A DNA stretch of 48,982 nucleotides from assembly GCA_030651035.1 (NCBI GenBank), contig JAUSCK010000261.1, forward strand, positions 1 through 48,982, read 5' to 3'. Source of the DNA: Elusimicrobiota bacterium. GTDB lineage: Bacteria > Elusimicrobiota > Elusimicrobia > Elusimicrobiales > UBA9959. Position numbers and translations under genes: made by a program. Under the pieces are notes generated by a model. The model saw only the letters and a program-made list of their open reading frames with translations, was not told the origin of the DNA and did no database searches. The stretch's first letter is position 1. Each line of letters opens with the position of its first letter. Of this stretch, positions 39,839-47,600 are shown one piece after another.

Positions 39839-41047
39839 TTATCTCACCAGGACCGGGGATTTTTTTTTGAAGAGTTTTTTAACGCAGGTCTCGAAAATGT
39901 CCAGGGCGCGGTCCAGCTGTTCGCGCGTATGCGTGGCGGTGGCCACTATGCGGATGAGAGCGCGCTTGGGGGGGACGGCCGGGCTTACTACCGGGTTGGT
40001 AAAAAGCCCTCTGTCGTAAAGCATCCGCCAGAGCATGAAGGTTTTTTCGTCGTCGCCGATGACCACCGGGATTATGGGGGTCTTGGTTTCGCCAGTGTTC
40101 AGGCCCATGGCCTGAAACCGCTTCATCAGGTACCGGGAGTTATCCCAGAGCTTCTTCAAACGCTGCGGCTCGGCGTCGATTATGTCTATGGCCCTGGAAA
40201 TAGCGGCGACCGAAGCGGGCGGGAGGGCCGCGGAGAAGATCATGGAGCGGGAGACATGCTGGAGGTAGTGAATTATGTTCTCGTCCCCCGCCGCGAAGCC
40301 GCCCACCGAGGCGAAGGATTTGGAGCAGGTGCCTACAACGAGGTCTATATCTTTCGGGCCCAGGCCGAAATACTCGCTGGTGCCGTGGCCGGTTTTGCCC
40401 AGCACCCCGCTGGCGTGGGCGTCGTCCACCATCAGGCGGGCGCCGTATTTCCTGCATATTTTGGAGATCTCGGGTATGGGGGCGATGTCGCCTTCCATCG
40501 AAAAGACGCCGTCCACGATGACGAGTTTGCCATGCCTGGGGCCGATTTCCTTAAGTATGCGTTCCAGGTCGGCCGGGTTATTGTGTTTGAAGCGGCGCAA
40601 TTCGCCCTGGGAAAGCCTGCAGCCGTCCAGAATACTGGCGTGGTCCAGTTTGTCTATTATCGCGAAATCGCCCTTGCCGACCAGGGCGGAGATGACGCCG
40701 AGGTTCATCTGGTAGCCGGTGGCGTAGATAAGGGCGGCTTCCCGGCCCTTGAAAGCGGCGAGTTTCCGCTCCAGTTCCGTGTGCAGCACCGTGTTGCCGT
40801 TAAGGAAGCGCGACCCGGCCACGCCGGTGCCGAATTTTTTTACCGCGTCAATAGCGGCCTGCTTCATGCGGGGGTCGTTGGCCAGCCCGAGGTAATTATT
40901 GGAGCCGAACATTATGAATTTTTTGCCCTTTATGGTTATTTCCGGGGCCTGCTCCGATTCAAGTTCTTTGAAGAACGGATATATGCCCGCTGCCATCAAC
41001 TGCCGGACAATAGTGAAGCTTCTGCATTTAGTGAAAAGGTCATTCAT
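39839..41047 (-). CDS. Alpha-oxoamine synthase, serine palmitoyltransferase-like
   Basis: 402 aa, fold-type I PLP enzyme of the BioF/KBL/SPT group. FGSNNYLGLANDPR (47-60) and GTGVAGSRFLNGN (73-85) are family motifs; D209 and H211 in VDDAHASG and Lys243 in GTCSKSFAS form the cofactor site. The N-terminal FFKELESEQAPEITIKGKK and the whole first 150 residues are closer to Bacteroides SPT than to BioF (inference from reading). The reaction would be decarboxylative condensation of an amino acid with an acyl-CoA or acyl-ACP. With the GNAT-like neighbour it fits a sphingolipid route; KBL or BioF remain alternatives. Confidence 0.85.
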   Translation of the reverse strand: MNDLFTKCRSFTIVRQLMAAGIYPFFKELESEQAPEITIKGKKFIMFGSNNYLGLANDPRMKQAAIDAVKKFGTGVAGSRFLNGNTVLHTELERKLAAFKGREAALIYATGYQMNLGVISALVGKGDFAIIDKLDHASILDGCRLSQGELRRFKHNNPADLERILKEIGPRHGKLVIVDGVFSMEGDIAPIPEISKICRKYGARLMVDDAHASGVLGKTGHGTSEYFGLGPKDIDLVVGTCSKSFASVGGFAAGDENIIHYLQHVSRSMIFSAALPPASVAAISRAIDIIDAEPQRLKKLWDNSRYLMKRFQAMGLNTGETKTPIIPVVIGDDEKTFMLWRMLYDRGLFTNPVVSPAVPPKRALIRIVATATHTREQLDRALDIFETCVKKLFKKKSPVLVR

Positions 41048-41089
41048 AATATCCTGATATTTTATTAAATTAAGGGTCGTAATGATAGG

Positions 41090-41145
41090 GGAAATCGGGA
41101 ATCGGGGGTCGGGAATCGGGGGTCGGAAATCGGGGACCGGAAGCG
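41090..41145. repeat. Degenerate G-rich tandem motif between synthase and rfaE2
   Basis: Units ATCGGGAATCGGGGGTCGGG repeat three to four times. These are the same units as those on the minus strand at 34003-34088. It lies before the synthase start codon on the minus-strand side. Confidence 0.6.
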
Positions 41146-41155
41146 GAACTGATTA

Positions 41156-41620
41156 CTATCTGCCGAGTTTCCTGGCCAACGCGGTCGTGGACCGGCCTTT
41201 CAGCAGGGGGATCAAGGCCACCCGGCCCGCAAATTCAGCCCCGGCCACGGTGCCGTTGCGGTAATCGGCTCCCTTCGCAAGCACGTCCGGCCTTAAGGTC
41301 TTTATCAGTTCAAGGGGCGTATCCTGCGGGAAAACTATGACGGCGTCCACGGCCGCCAGCGCTGCCAGCACCACGGCCCTGTCGGCGGCTTTGTTGATGG
41401 GGCGGGAGGGGCCTTTGAGCCGTCGCACGGAGGCGTCTGAATTGAGGCCCAGGAAAAGGAAATCCCCCAATGAGCGGGCTTTTTCAAGCGAAGCGATGTG
41501 TCCGGCGTGTATAAGGTCGAAGCAGCCGTTGGTGAACACGGCCTTCCTGCCGGAACGCTTCAGGGCCGCCCGCAAAGCCACGGCCTTCTTAAGGGAGATT
41601 ATCTTATTCTTGGTATTCAT
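41156..41620 (-). CDS. rfaE2: D-glycero-beta-D-manno-heptose 1-phosphate adenylyltransferase
   Basis: 154 aa, a cytidylyltransferase-like nucleotidyltransferase: FTNGCFDLIHAGHI (29-42) with the HxGH motif, and GLNSDASVRRLKGPSRPIN, the hallmark of the HldE C-terminal (RfaE2) domain. It makes ADP-heptose, the donor for LPS inner-core heptose, so this organism probably has an LPS-type outer membrane. It is a standalone RfaE2, not fused to the kinase. A dispersed repeat (copy D) lies in the gap to accC. Confidence 0.92.
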   Translation of the reverse strand: MNTKNKIISLKKAVALRAALKRSGRKAVFTNGCFDLIHAGHIASLEKARSLGDFLFLGLNSDASVRRLKGPSRPINKAADRAVVLAALAAVDAVIVFPQDTPLELIKTLRPDVLAKGADYRNGTVAGAEFAGRVALIPLLKGRSTTALARKLGR

Positions 41621-41630
41621 TTACGGAATT

Positions 41631-41707
41631 TAACATGGATGGACAGGATATACAGGATCTGAACTTAACACTTTCTATCCTGTCCATCCTGTATATCCAT
41701 GTGAATG
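41631..41707. repeat. Dispersed palindromic repeat, copy D (core only)
   Basis: ACATGGATGGACAGGATATA ... TCCTGTCCATCCTGTATATC form near-perfect arms around an AT-rich loop. The GC hairpin of copies A-C is absent. It lies between rfaE2 and accC. Confidence 0.82.
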
Positions 41708-41716
41708 AATGCTACG

Positions 41717-43078
41717 CTATTTGGCCGCGACGGGTTCGGCGGGGGCCAGCAGTCTTTCCATGAAACCGGTGTCGGTCTTGCCGGCCTTGAAGGCGTCGCT
41801 TTCCACTATAAGCTTGTGCGCGGCTATCGTGGTCTTCACGCCTGTCACCTTGAAATCCGCCAGGGCGCGCCTTGACCTGGCCACGGCCGAGGCCCGGTCC
41901 GGCGCCCAGACAATGAGCTTGGCCAGCATGCTGTCGTAATAGACCGGGAGGTTGTAGCTGGCGTAGACATGCGTGTCCACGCGCACCCCGGGGCCGCCGG
42001 GCACCAGCCATTCCTCTATCCTGCCCACCGAGGGGGCGAAGTTGCGGGTGAAATCCTCCGCGTTTACCCGGTGCTCTATGGAGTGGCCGCGGTACGGCAC
42101 GCTATGGCCGCCGGTGTAGGAAAGGGTCTCGCCCGAGGCCGCGAGCAGCTGCTCGCGCACCAGGTCGAAACCCGTGATGCACTCGGTCACGGGGTGCTCC
42201 ACCTGCAGGCGGGTGTTAACTTCCATGAAGTAGAACTCTCCCTGCTGGGTCAGCAGGAATTCCACCGTGCCCACGCCCACGTAATTGGCGGCCTCGGCCA
42301 GCTTTACGGCGGCGTCTTCAAGGCTTTCGCGCAGCTTCTTGTTCACGGCCGGGGAGGGGGACTCCTCTACCAGTTTCTGGTGGCGGCGCTGTATGGAGCA
42401 GTCGCGCTCCGGGAAGGCTATGGTGTGGCCGTGCGAGTCGCGCGCAAACTGCACCTCTATGTGGCGGGGCAGCTCGATATATTTCTCGAAATAGACCTCG
42501 TCGTTGCCGAACGCGGCCTTGGACTCGGACTGGGCCATATGCATCTCGTGGACCAGCTGGGCGGCCTCGCGCACTATGCGTATGCCCTTACCTCCGCCGC
42601 CGGCGGCCGCCTTGATCATCAGCGGGTAGCCCACTTTCTCAGCGTCCTTCTTGAAATCTTTGCCTACGCAGTCCTTGGTGCCGGGGGTTATGGGGATGCC
42701 GGCCTTGGCGGCCATTTTCCTGGCCTCCGCCTTGTGGCCCAGCTGCTGTATGGACTTGGGGGAGGGGCCGATGAAGGTTATTCCGTTGTCGCGGCAGGCG
42801 GCGGAGAAGTCGGCGTTCTCGGCCAGGAAGCCGTAGCCGGGGTGTATGGCGTCGGCGCCGGTTATCTTGGCGGCCGAAATTATCGCCGGGATGCTGAGGT
42901 AGCTTTCGCGGGCCATGGCCGGGCCTATGCAGACGGCCTCGTCGGCCAGGCGCACGTGCAGGGATGAGCGGTCGGCCTCGGAATAGACGGCCACGGAGCT
43001 CACTTCCAGCTCGCGCAGCGTGCGTATTACCCGCACGGCTATCTCTCCGCGGTTGGCGATCAAAACTTTTTTAAACAT
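41717..43078 (-). CDS. accC: Acetyl-CoA carboxylase biotin carboxylase subunit
   Basis: 453 aa, ATP-grasp biotin carboxylase: N-terminal KKVLIANRGEIAVRVIRT, the Gly-rich nucleotide loop AAAGGGGKGIRIV, and the catalytic EVNTRLQVEHPVTE. The biotin on a carrier protein is carboxylated with bicarbonate and ATP, the first step of fatty acid synthesis. The carrier, usually accB next door, is not adjacent; an AccB-like gene lies 1.8 kb upstream (44915-45292), separated by a zinc-ribbon gene. AccA and AccD are not in the window. Confidence 0.96.
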   Translation of the reverse strand: MFKKVLIANRGEIAVRVIRTLRELEVSSVAVYSEADRSSLHVRLADEAVCIGPAMARESYLSIPAIISAAKITGADAIHPGYGFLAENADFSAACRDNGITFIGPSPKSIQQLGHKAEARKMAAKAGIPITPGTKDCVGKDFKKDAEKVGYPLMIKAAAGGGGKGIRIVREAAQLVHEMHMAQSESKAAFGNDEVYFEKYIELPRHIEVQFARDSHGHTIAFPERDCSIQRRHQKLVEESPSPAVNKKLRESLEDAAVKLAEAANYVGVGTVEFLLTQQGEFYFMEVNTRLQVEHPVTECITGFDLVREQLLAASGETLSYTGGHSVPYRGHSIEHRVNAEDFTRNFAPSVGRIEEWLVPGGPGVRVDTHVYASYNLPVYYDSMLAKLIVWAPDRASAVARSRRALADFKVTGVKTTIAAHKLIVESDAFKAGKTDTGFMERLLAPAEPVAAK

Positions 43079-43127
43079 AGGTCCTCCAATTAACTGCGAT
43101 ACCCGGTAACAGGTCGCTGATTGCCGG

Positions 43128-44801
43128 TTACGGCCCTTTTGGCGCGGCCTGCGGGACGGCCGGAGACTTCTCCACTTTGGCTTTGCCGTTCCATAGGTTT
43201 ATAAGGAAAATATAAAGATTCTGCGTGTCGGTTTTGCGGCTAGCCGGGTTAAAGGTTTCCTGGCGCAGGAAAACGCGGTATTCCGGTCCGGCCACGTGCA
43301 CGGCCAGCCACTGGTCTTTGGGGAGCAGCCTGGCGTTTTTCGGGCCAAGCTTGGCTTTAAGGGCCTCCAGCTGGAGCTTGCGCGCCTCCCCTATGGGCGG
43401 CTGGCCCTGCTGGAAGCGGGATTTCTGGGAGAAGGTGATGGCCGCGTCGCCGGCGCCGCCGCTCAGGTAGCCCAGGCGCTTCTTGGCGTCCTCTTTTGAG
43501 GGGTTCTTCTCGCAGATGGTGCCGGCTTTCATCACGTCCTGCAGGGCCTTTTCATAATCCTTGATATTCACATAAGCGTCGGCGCGGTTAAGGTAAAGCG
43601 GGCACAGCTCCGCCGTGGTAAGGCCCGGCCACTTAAGCAGTTTCTCGTATTCGGTCAGGGCAACGCGGTCGCGCTGCAGGTAGCGCAGGCTGTCCGCGTA
43701 ATGCGAGTTGAACCAGAAGAGCTCCTCGCTGGTAAAGCCTACGGGGTAGGAGACGGCGGAATCAATGGTGCGCTTGCAGGATTCCACGGACTTTTCATGG
43801 AGGCCCATGAAAAATTCGGATACGCAGAGGTAGCCGGAGGAGCGCGGGTCTACGGGGTCGGTGAGGAACAGTTTCTGCGCCAGGAAAAGGGCGTGCGGAA
43901 AATCCTGACGCTTAAGCGCTTCTTCGAGGGGCTGGAAAAGTATCCAGATGTACGGCCGGGCCCAGCGGTTGTTCTCGCGGACGAAGGAGATGTAGTCGCT
44001 CTTCCACGGCAAGTCCCCTTCTTTAAGCTGGTAGCGTATCATGGCCGCGCTTTTGTCTATGGCAAAAACCTCTACTTCTTTAAATTGCCAGGCCGGAACT
44101 TTAGAGTAATATTCATTGCTGTTTTTCGCGTACTCTTCCATGGTGCAGGCGGCCTTGGAGTTGGAGGAAAGCAGCTCGTAGGCCGCCTCGAATTTGTGTT
44201 GCGAGATGTTGGCCAGGTATGATTTGGCCGTCATCAGCAGGCGCAGGCGGGGCAGCGAGGGGGCGGCTATCATGTAGAGTATACCGCCAAGCACGGCGAT
44301 CAGGATAATGGTGACGACCGGGCCCAGCAGTTTTTTCAGCAAACCGGGCGGCAGCGGGGTCTCCCGGGGCAGCCGGGTCGAATCCGGGATGAGCACGTTG
44401 GCCGAGGAGAGATGGCTGCCGGGCTCCTTGGTTTTGGCCGGCAGCGGCGCTGCCGGTGTTGGCGGCACGGCCTTGCCCGGAGGGGGCGGGGGTGCGACGG
44501 CGGTTCGCCTGAAAGAGGTGGCTCTGTCGATTACCGTGTCCTGTATCGACTCCATCTCCACCCTGTAGGGCTCCGTTTTCGGGGCTTCCCGCGGCGGGGG
44601 GGGCATGTTTTCGTTCCTGGGCGGGGGCTGCAGCGTCAGGACGGCGCCGCACTGGTCGCAGTAATTCTTTTCTACCTGGTTGGCAAAGCCGCATTCCCCG
44701 CAGACTTTCTCAAGGCGGGTATTGCATTTAAGGCAGGTGTCCCCGAGCATGTTCGGCAGGTAGCCGCACTTGGGGCACTTTATAACGGATTGCTTTGCCA
44801 T
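43128..44801 (-). CDS. Zinc-ribbon membrane protein with helical repeat region
   Basis: 557 aa. Residues 9-52 hold two zinc ribbons (CPKCGY..CLKC; CGECGF..CDQCG). A Pro-rich stretch (57-150) leads to a single transmembrane helix (about 161-180), and the outer 380 residues are helical, with TPR-like pairs (LNRADAYVNIKDYEKALQDV; YEKLLKWPGLTTAELCPLYL) and an NTF2-like portion near 190-260 (AKSYLANISQHKFEAAYELL). The topology suggests a cytoplasmic zinc-ribbon head and an external TPR domain. The function is not known. Copy E of the dispersed repeat lies just upstream. Confidence 0.8.
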   Translation of the reverse strand: MAKQSVIKCPKCGYLPNMLGDTCLKCNTRLEKVCGECGFANQVEKNYCDQCGAVLTLQPPPRNENMPPPPREAPKTEPYRVEMESIQDTVIDRATSFRRTAVAPPPPPGKAVPPTPAAPLPAKTKEPGSHLSSANVLIPDSTRLPRETPLPPGLLKKLLGPVVTIILIAVLGGILYMIAAPSLPRLRLLMTAKSYLANISQHKFEAAYELLSSNSKAACTMEEYAKNSNEYYSKVPAWQFKEVEVFAIDKSAAMIRYQLKEGDLPWKSDYISFVRENNRWARPYIWILFQPLEEALKRQDFPHALFLAQKLFLTDPVDPRSSGYLCVSEFFMGLHEKSVESCKRTIDSAVSYPVGFTSEELFWFNSHYADSLRYLQRDRVALTEYEKLLKWPGLTTAELCPLYLNRADAYVNIKDYEKALQDVMKAGTICEKNPSKEDAKKRLGYLSGGAGDAAITFSQKSRFQQGQPPIGEARKLQLEALKAKLGPKNARLLPKDQWLAVHVAGPEYRVFLRQETFNPASRKTDTQNLYIFLINLWNGKAKVEKSPAVPQAAPKGP

Positions 44802-44812
44802 TATTAATTGCT

Positions 44813-44896
44813 ATTCACATTGATGAACAGGATAGACAGGATAAAAAGAGACAAATTAAAATCCTGAATTCATCCTGATTTATCCATGTTTAATCT
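44813..44896. repeat. Dispersed palindromic repeat, copy E (core only)
   Basis: GATGAACAGGATAGACAGGA ... ATCCTGAATTCATCCTGATT, ending in ATCCATG. It is the most diverged copy, without the GC hairpin, in the gap between the zinc-ribbon and AccB-like genes. Confidence 0.75.
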
Positions 44897-44914
44897 TTCA
44901 CGCGGAGAACTTGT

Positions 44915-45292
44915 TCACTTCGGCTCAATAAAGAACAGCGGCTGGCCGTACTCCACCGGCTTGCCGTCTTCGATAGAGATGATCTTCAGCAGGCCGTTGA
45001 AGGGGGCCGTGACGCTCTTGAAATCTTTGCCCACTTCCACCACGCCCAGCTCCTGGCCGGTCTTTACCGATGCGCCCGCCTTGAGATGGTTGGTTTTGCC
45101 CGGGCGCGCGAAGCGGAAGATGCCGATAGAAGGCGAGAGCACCGGCTCCATGGTGGAGGCGATGGTCGCGCTGTGTTCGGGGTTGTTGTTGAGTTTAAGG
45201 CTTATCTTGTCGTCGCCGTTCCCCCAGGTTATTTCTTCAAGGTCGGTAGTTTCCATCCACTTGGTTATTTTCGTCAGCGTTTTCACGTCCAT
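44915..45292 (-). CDS. AccB-like carrier protein with altered biotin site
   Basis: 125 aa. The N-terminus (VKTLTKITKWMETTDLEEIT) and the C-terminal hammerhead (SPSIGIFRF ... EYGQPLFFIEP) follow the AccB plan. At the biotinylation site, normally EAMKM, it reads EVGKDF (86-91): Lys89 is kept but both flanking methionines are replaced (Gly and Asp). The protein may be a poor biotin substrate, a lipoyl-type carrier or a regulatory paralogue; a second, standard accB elsewhere is possible. GGAGG lies eight bases before the ATG. It ends an operon after mtnP and cdd. Confidence 0.8.
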   Translation of the reverse strand: MDVKTLTKITKWMETTDLEEITWGNGDDKISLKLNNNPEHSATIASTMEPVLSPSIGIFRFARPGKTNHLKAGASVKTGQELGVVEVGKDFKSVTAPFNGLLKIISIEDGKPVEYGQPLFFIEPK

Positions 45293-45312
45293 AGTAGGTA
45301 CCTCCGTAAATT

Positions 45313-45768
45313 TTAAAGCCCGGCTTCCGAGGGGTCGAATGCGTGCGGCAGCAGCTTGCCTGCCGTGGTGATGGTGATCTTTTCCTTCTTTTCCAGCGGC
45401 TGCCAGTCGAGATAGATCATCTCGGCGTCCTTGTGCGCGAATTCTATTATCACCTGCCGGCAGGCCCCGCAGGGCTTGGCCGATTTCGCCGCCACGCAGA
45501 GGGCCTTTATCCTCTTATCGCCGTGGCTGACGGCCTTGAAAATGGCCACGCGCTCGGCACAGATGGCCAGCCCGAAAGAGGCGTTCTCCACGTTGCAGCC
45601 CGTGTATATCCGGCCCGAATCGGTGAGCACCGCCGCCCCGACGGGGTAGCGCGAGTAGGGGCAGTATGCTTTCTTCTGGGCGGTCTTGGCGGCTTCCATC
45701 AGCTTTTTGCGCATATCCGACCTGCCGCTGCCCCCTGCCGCTCTCTTCCTGACGGGTTTTTTTGCCAT
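45313..45768 (-). CDS. cdd: Cytidine deaminase
   Basis: 151 aa, tetrameric-type cytidine deaminase: CNVENASFGLAICAERVA (the catalytic Glu in CAE) and PCGACRQ supply the zinc ligands, and YCPYSRYPVGAAV is the N-terminal signature. It deaminates cytidine and deoxycytidine to uridine in pyrimidine salvage. The first 18 residues (KKPVRKRAAGGSGRSD) are a basic extension; an ATG at residue 19 could be an alternative start, but GGAGGG precedes the first. Only one base separates it from mtnP, and 20 bases from the AccB-like gene. Confidence 0.95.
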   Translation of the reverse strand: MAKKPVRKRAAGGSGRSDMRKKLMEAAKTAQKKAYCPYSRYPVGAAVLTDSGRIYTGCNVENASFGLAICAERVAIFKAVSHGDKRIKALCVAAKSAKPCGACRQVIIEFAHKDAEMIYLDWQPLEKKEKITITTAGKLLPHAFDPSEAGL

Positions 45769-45769
45769 T

Positions 45770-46633
45770 TTATCCCTCCAGTATCAGCTTAAGCTTCGCG
45801 TAAGTCCTGGCCGGGAAATTTTCCTTGCGGGTCAGCAGGGAGCTCTTTATGAAAGAGGGGCAGTCGTTCCTGCAGCCGGCTTTGGCCACCAGCGGGAGGA
45901 TCTTCACCAGCAGGCGGCGGATGTTCTCCACGTTGGCGTGAAGGGTTTCCGAAACTTTGTGCTGGTCAACCTCTTCGCCTTCCTTCCAGCAGTCATAGTC
46001 GGTGACCAGGGAAACGGGGGCGTAGTGGAAGCCGGCCTCGCGGGCGAGCTTCGCCTCGGTGGCCATAGTCATTCCAATAATGGAATAGCCCATCTTGCGG
46101 TGGAAATTAGACTCGGCCTTGGTGGAGAAGGCGGGGCCTTCCATGCAGCAGTAGGTTCCGCCCTTGTGGCAGGTTATCCCGAGCTTTTTGGCTTCTTTAT
46201 ACATCATGTCGGAGATGCCCATGCAGAACGGTTCGGCCAAGGGCACGTGGCCCACTATCCCTTCGCCGAAGAAGGTGGAGGGGCGGCCCTTGGTCTGGTC
46301 CACGAACTGGTCCGGGAACACGAAATGAGTGGGTGCGAGTTCCTGTCTGAGGGAGCCCACGGCGCTGGCGGAGATTATGGTCTTTACGCCTATGGACTTG
46401 AGCGCCCACATATTGGCGCGCTGGTTGATCTCGCCGGGCAGTATGGCGTGCTTGCGGCCGTGGCGGGGGAGGAATACAACTTTTATGCCGGAAAGGGTGC
46501 CTAGTATCAGGTTGTCCGAGGGGCTGCCGAAAGGGGTTTTTATCTTGAGTTCTTTGATTATCTTGAGCTCTTTCATGGCGTAGAGGCCGGTGCCGCCTAT
46601 CACGCCTATTTCCGCGAGAGTTTTGTTAACCAT
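45770..46633 (-). CDS. mtnP: S-methyl-5'-thioadenosine phosphorylase
   Basis: 287 aa, purine nucleoside phosphorylase family 2. Motifs: GVIGGTGLYAM (phosphate loop), FLPRHGRKHAILPGEINQRA, ISASAVGSLRQEL, and YCCMEGPAFSTKAES with the substrate Met-Glu, then SLVTDYDCW (the Asp that protonates adenine). It cleaves methylthioadenosine to adenine and methylthioribose-1-phosphate in methionine salvage. AAGGAG precedes the ATG. It opens the mtnP-cdd-AccB-like operon on the minus strand. Confidence 0.95.
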   Translation of the reverse strand: MVNKTLAEIGVIGGTGLYAMKELKIIKELKIKTPFGSPSDNLILGTLSGIKVVFLPRHGRKHAILPGEINQRANMWALKSIGVKTIISASAVGSLRQELAPTHFVFPDQFVDQTKGRPSTFFGEGIVGHVPLAEPFCMGISDMMYKEAKKLGITCHKGGTYCCMEGPAFSTKAESNFHRKMGYSIIGMTMATEAKLAREAGFHYAPVSLVTDYDCWKEGEEVDQHKVSETLHANVENIRRLLVKILPLVAKAGCRNDCPSFIKSSLLTRKENFPARTYAKLKLILEG

Positions 46634-46815
46634 TCCGAAAACTCCTTAAGTGTATGAAAAACTTTTCTTTGCCTGACCGGCCAAAAGCCGTCAATTTCCA
46701 CTATTAACTATTTTATAATAATAAAACTCATTGTAACACACAAAACATGCCGTTTTTTGGGAAAAATCTCTGCCGGCTGCCCGGGAGATCCGGCCGGGCC
46801 TTCCTGTTTAAGTGT
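46634..46815. other. Intergenic region between mtnP and the two-helix membrane protein gene
   Basis: 182 bases; the part near mtnP is AT-rich (TATTTTATAATAATAAAAC) and could hold its promoter, but no pair of hexamers is convincing. No ORF or hairpin stands out. Confidence 0.3.
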
Positions 46816-47580
46816 CTATTTCAGCGTCCAATGAGGACCTTCAGGGTTGTCCAGGAGGTGCAGGGCGCGTATTACCCGCGAACCTAAAAGCGATATCGCC
46901 AAGACCACGAACGTTATAAGGCCGACCAATTTGAGCTTTTCCCTGAGCAGGAGTTCTTCGGCGGCTTTGGCGGCCGCGATTTCAGCGAGCCGCCGCGCGC
47001 GCAGCATTTCGGATTCCTTGTCCATCCCCGAGTAGCGCTTCGCCCCCGCCGCGGATACGGGCCTGGCGCCCTTCACTTTGATCTTTTTTGTGAAGTCGGA
47101 CGGTTTGAGAAGTATTTCTCTCTCTGAAACTCTGGCGCGGGCAGCCGGCGGCGCGTAGACCGGGGCTGTGGTTTCACGGGGCTGGGTTGCGAAATTGCCG
47201 CCGGAACTGCCGAAGGTAGCCGGCCTGAGGCGCGGTTTGCCGGCAGCCGCGCGGGCGGCGGGGCGGTAGCTTTCAGGCGGCTCTTCAGCCGGGGCTTTCC
47301 CCGCTTTTACCATGGCCACGGAGCCTGACGCGGCGCCCGGCGCGGCCGCCCGGGGGTAAAAAGCGGCATGCTCCGGCTCGGGCAGGGCAGCCGGCTCCTC
47401 CGGCTGCGGTTCGGTTTGTGTTATCTCGTGGGGGGCGGCGGGCCAATGCCGGACGCCGTAGAGCCCGGCCGCCAGTATGACAGCCGTATAAAAGGCGGTC
47501 AGCAGCAGCCGGGCAGGCAGCGCGCTCCTGGCGCGGAGGGTCGTCATCTGCGGTTTAAGGTTGAAAACCCGGTTTCCCAT
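46816..47580 (-). CDS. Two-helix membrane protein with Pro/Ala-rich linker
   Basis: 254 aa from the ATG at 47580. An N-terminal transmembrane helix (about 23-42, ARLLLTAFYTAVILAAGLYG) is followed by about 150 residues of Pro/Ala/Glu-rich linker, a charged coiled stretch (about 180-215, LRARRLAEIAAAKAAEELLL) and a C-terminal helix (about 220-240, KLVGLITFVVLAISLLGSRV). No known domain. It lies 20 bases after glyA on the same strand. TonB- or TolA-like anchors have a similar build but no conserved C-terminus is seen here. Confidence 0.65.
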   Translation of the reverse strand: MGNRVFNLKPQMTTLRARSALPARLLLTAFYTAVILAAGLYGVRHWPAAPHEITQTEPQPEEPAALPEPEHAAFYPRAAAPGAASGSVAMVKAGKAPAEEPPESYRPAARAAAGKPRLRPATFGSSGGNFATQPRETTAPVYAPPAARARVSEREILLKPSDFTKKIKVKGARPVSAAGAKRYSGMDKESEMLRARRLAEIAAAKAAEELLLREKLKLVGLITFVVLAISLLGSRVIRALHLLDNPEGPHWTLK

Positions 47581-47600
47581 CGCGCGCTCTTTTTTGCCGG

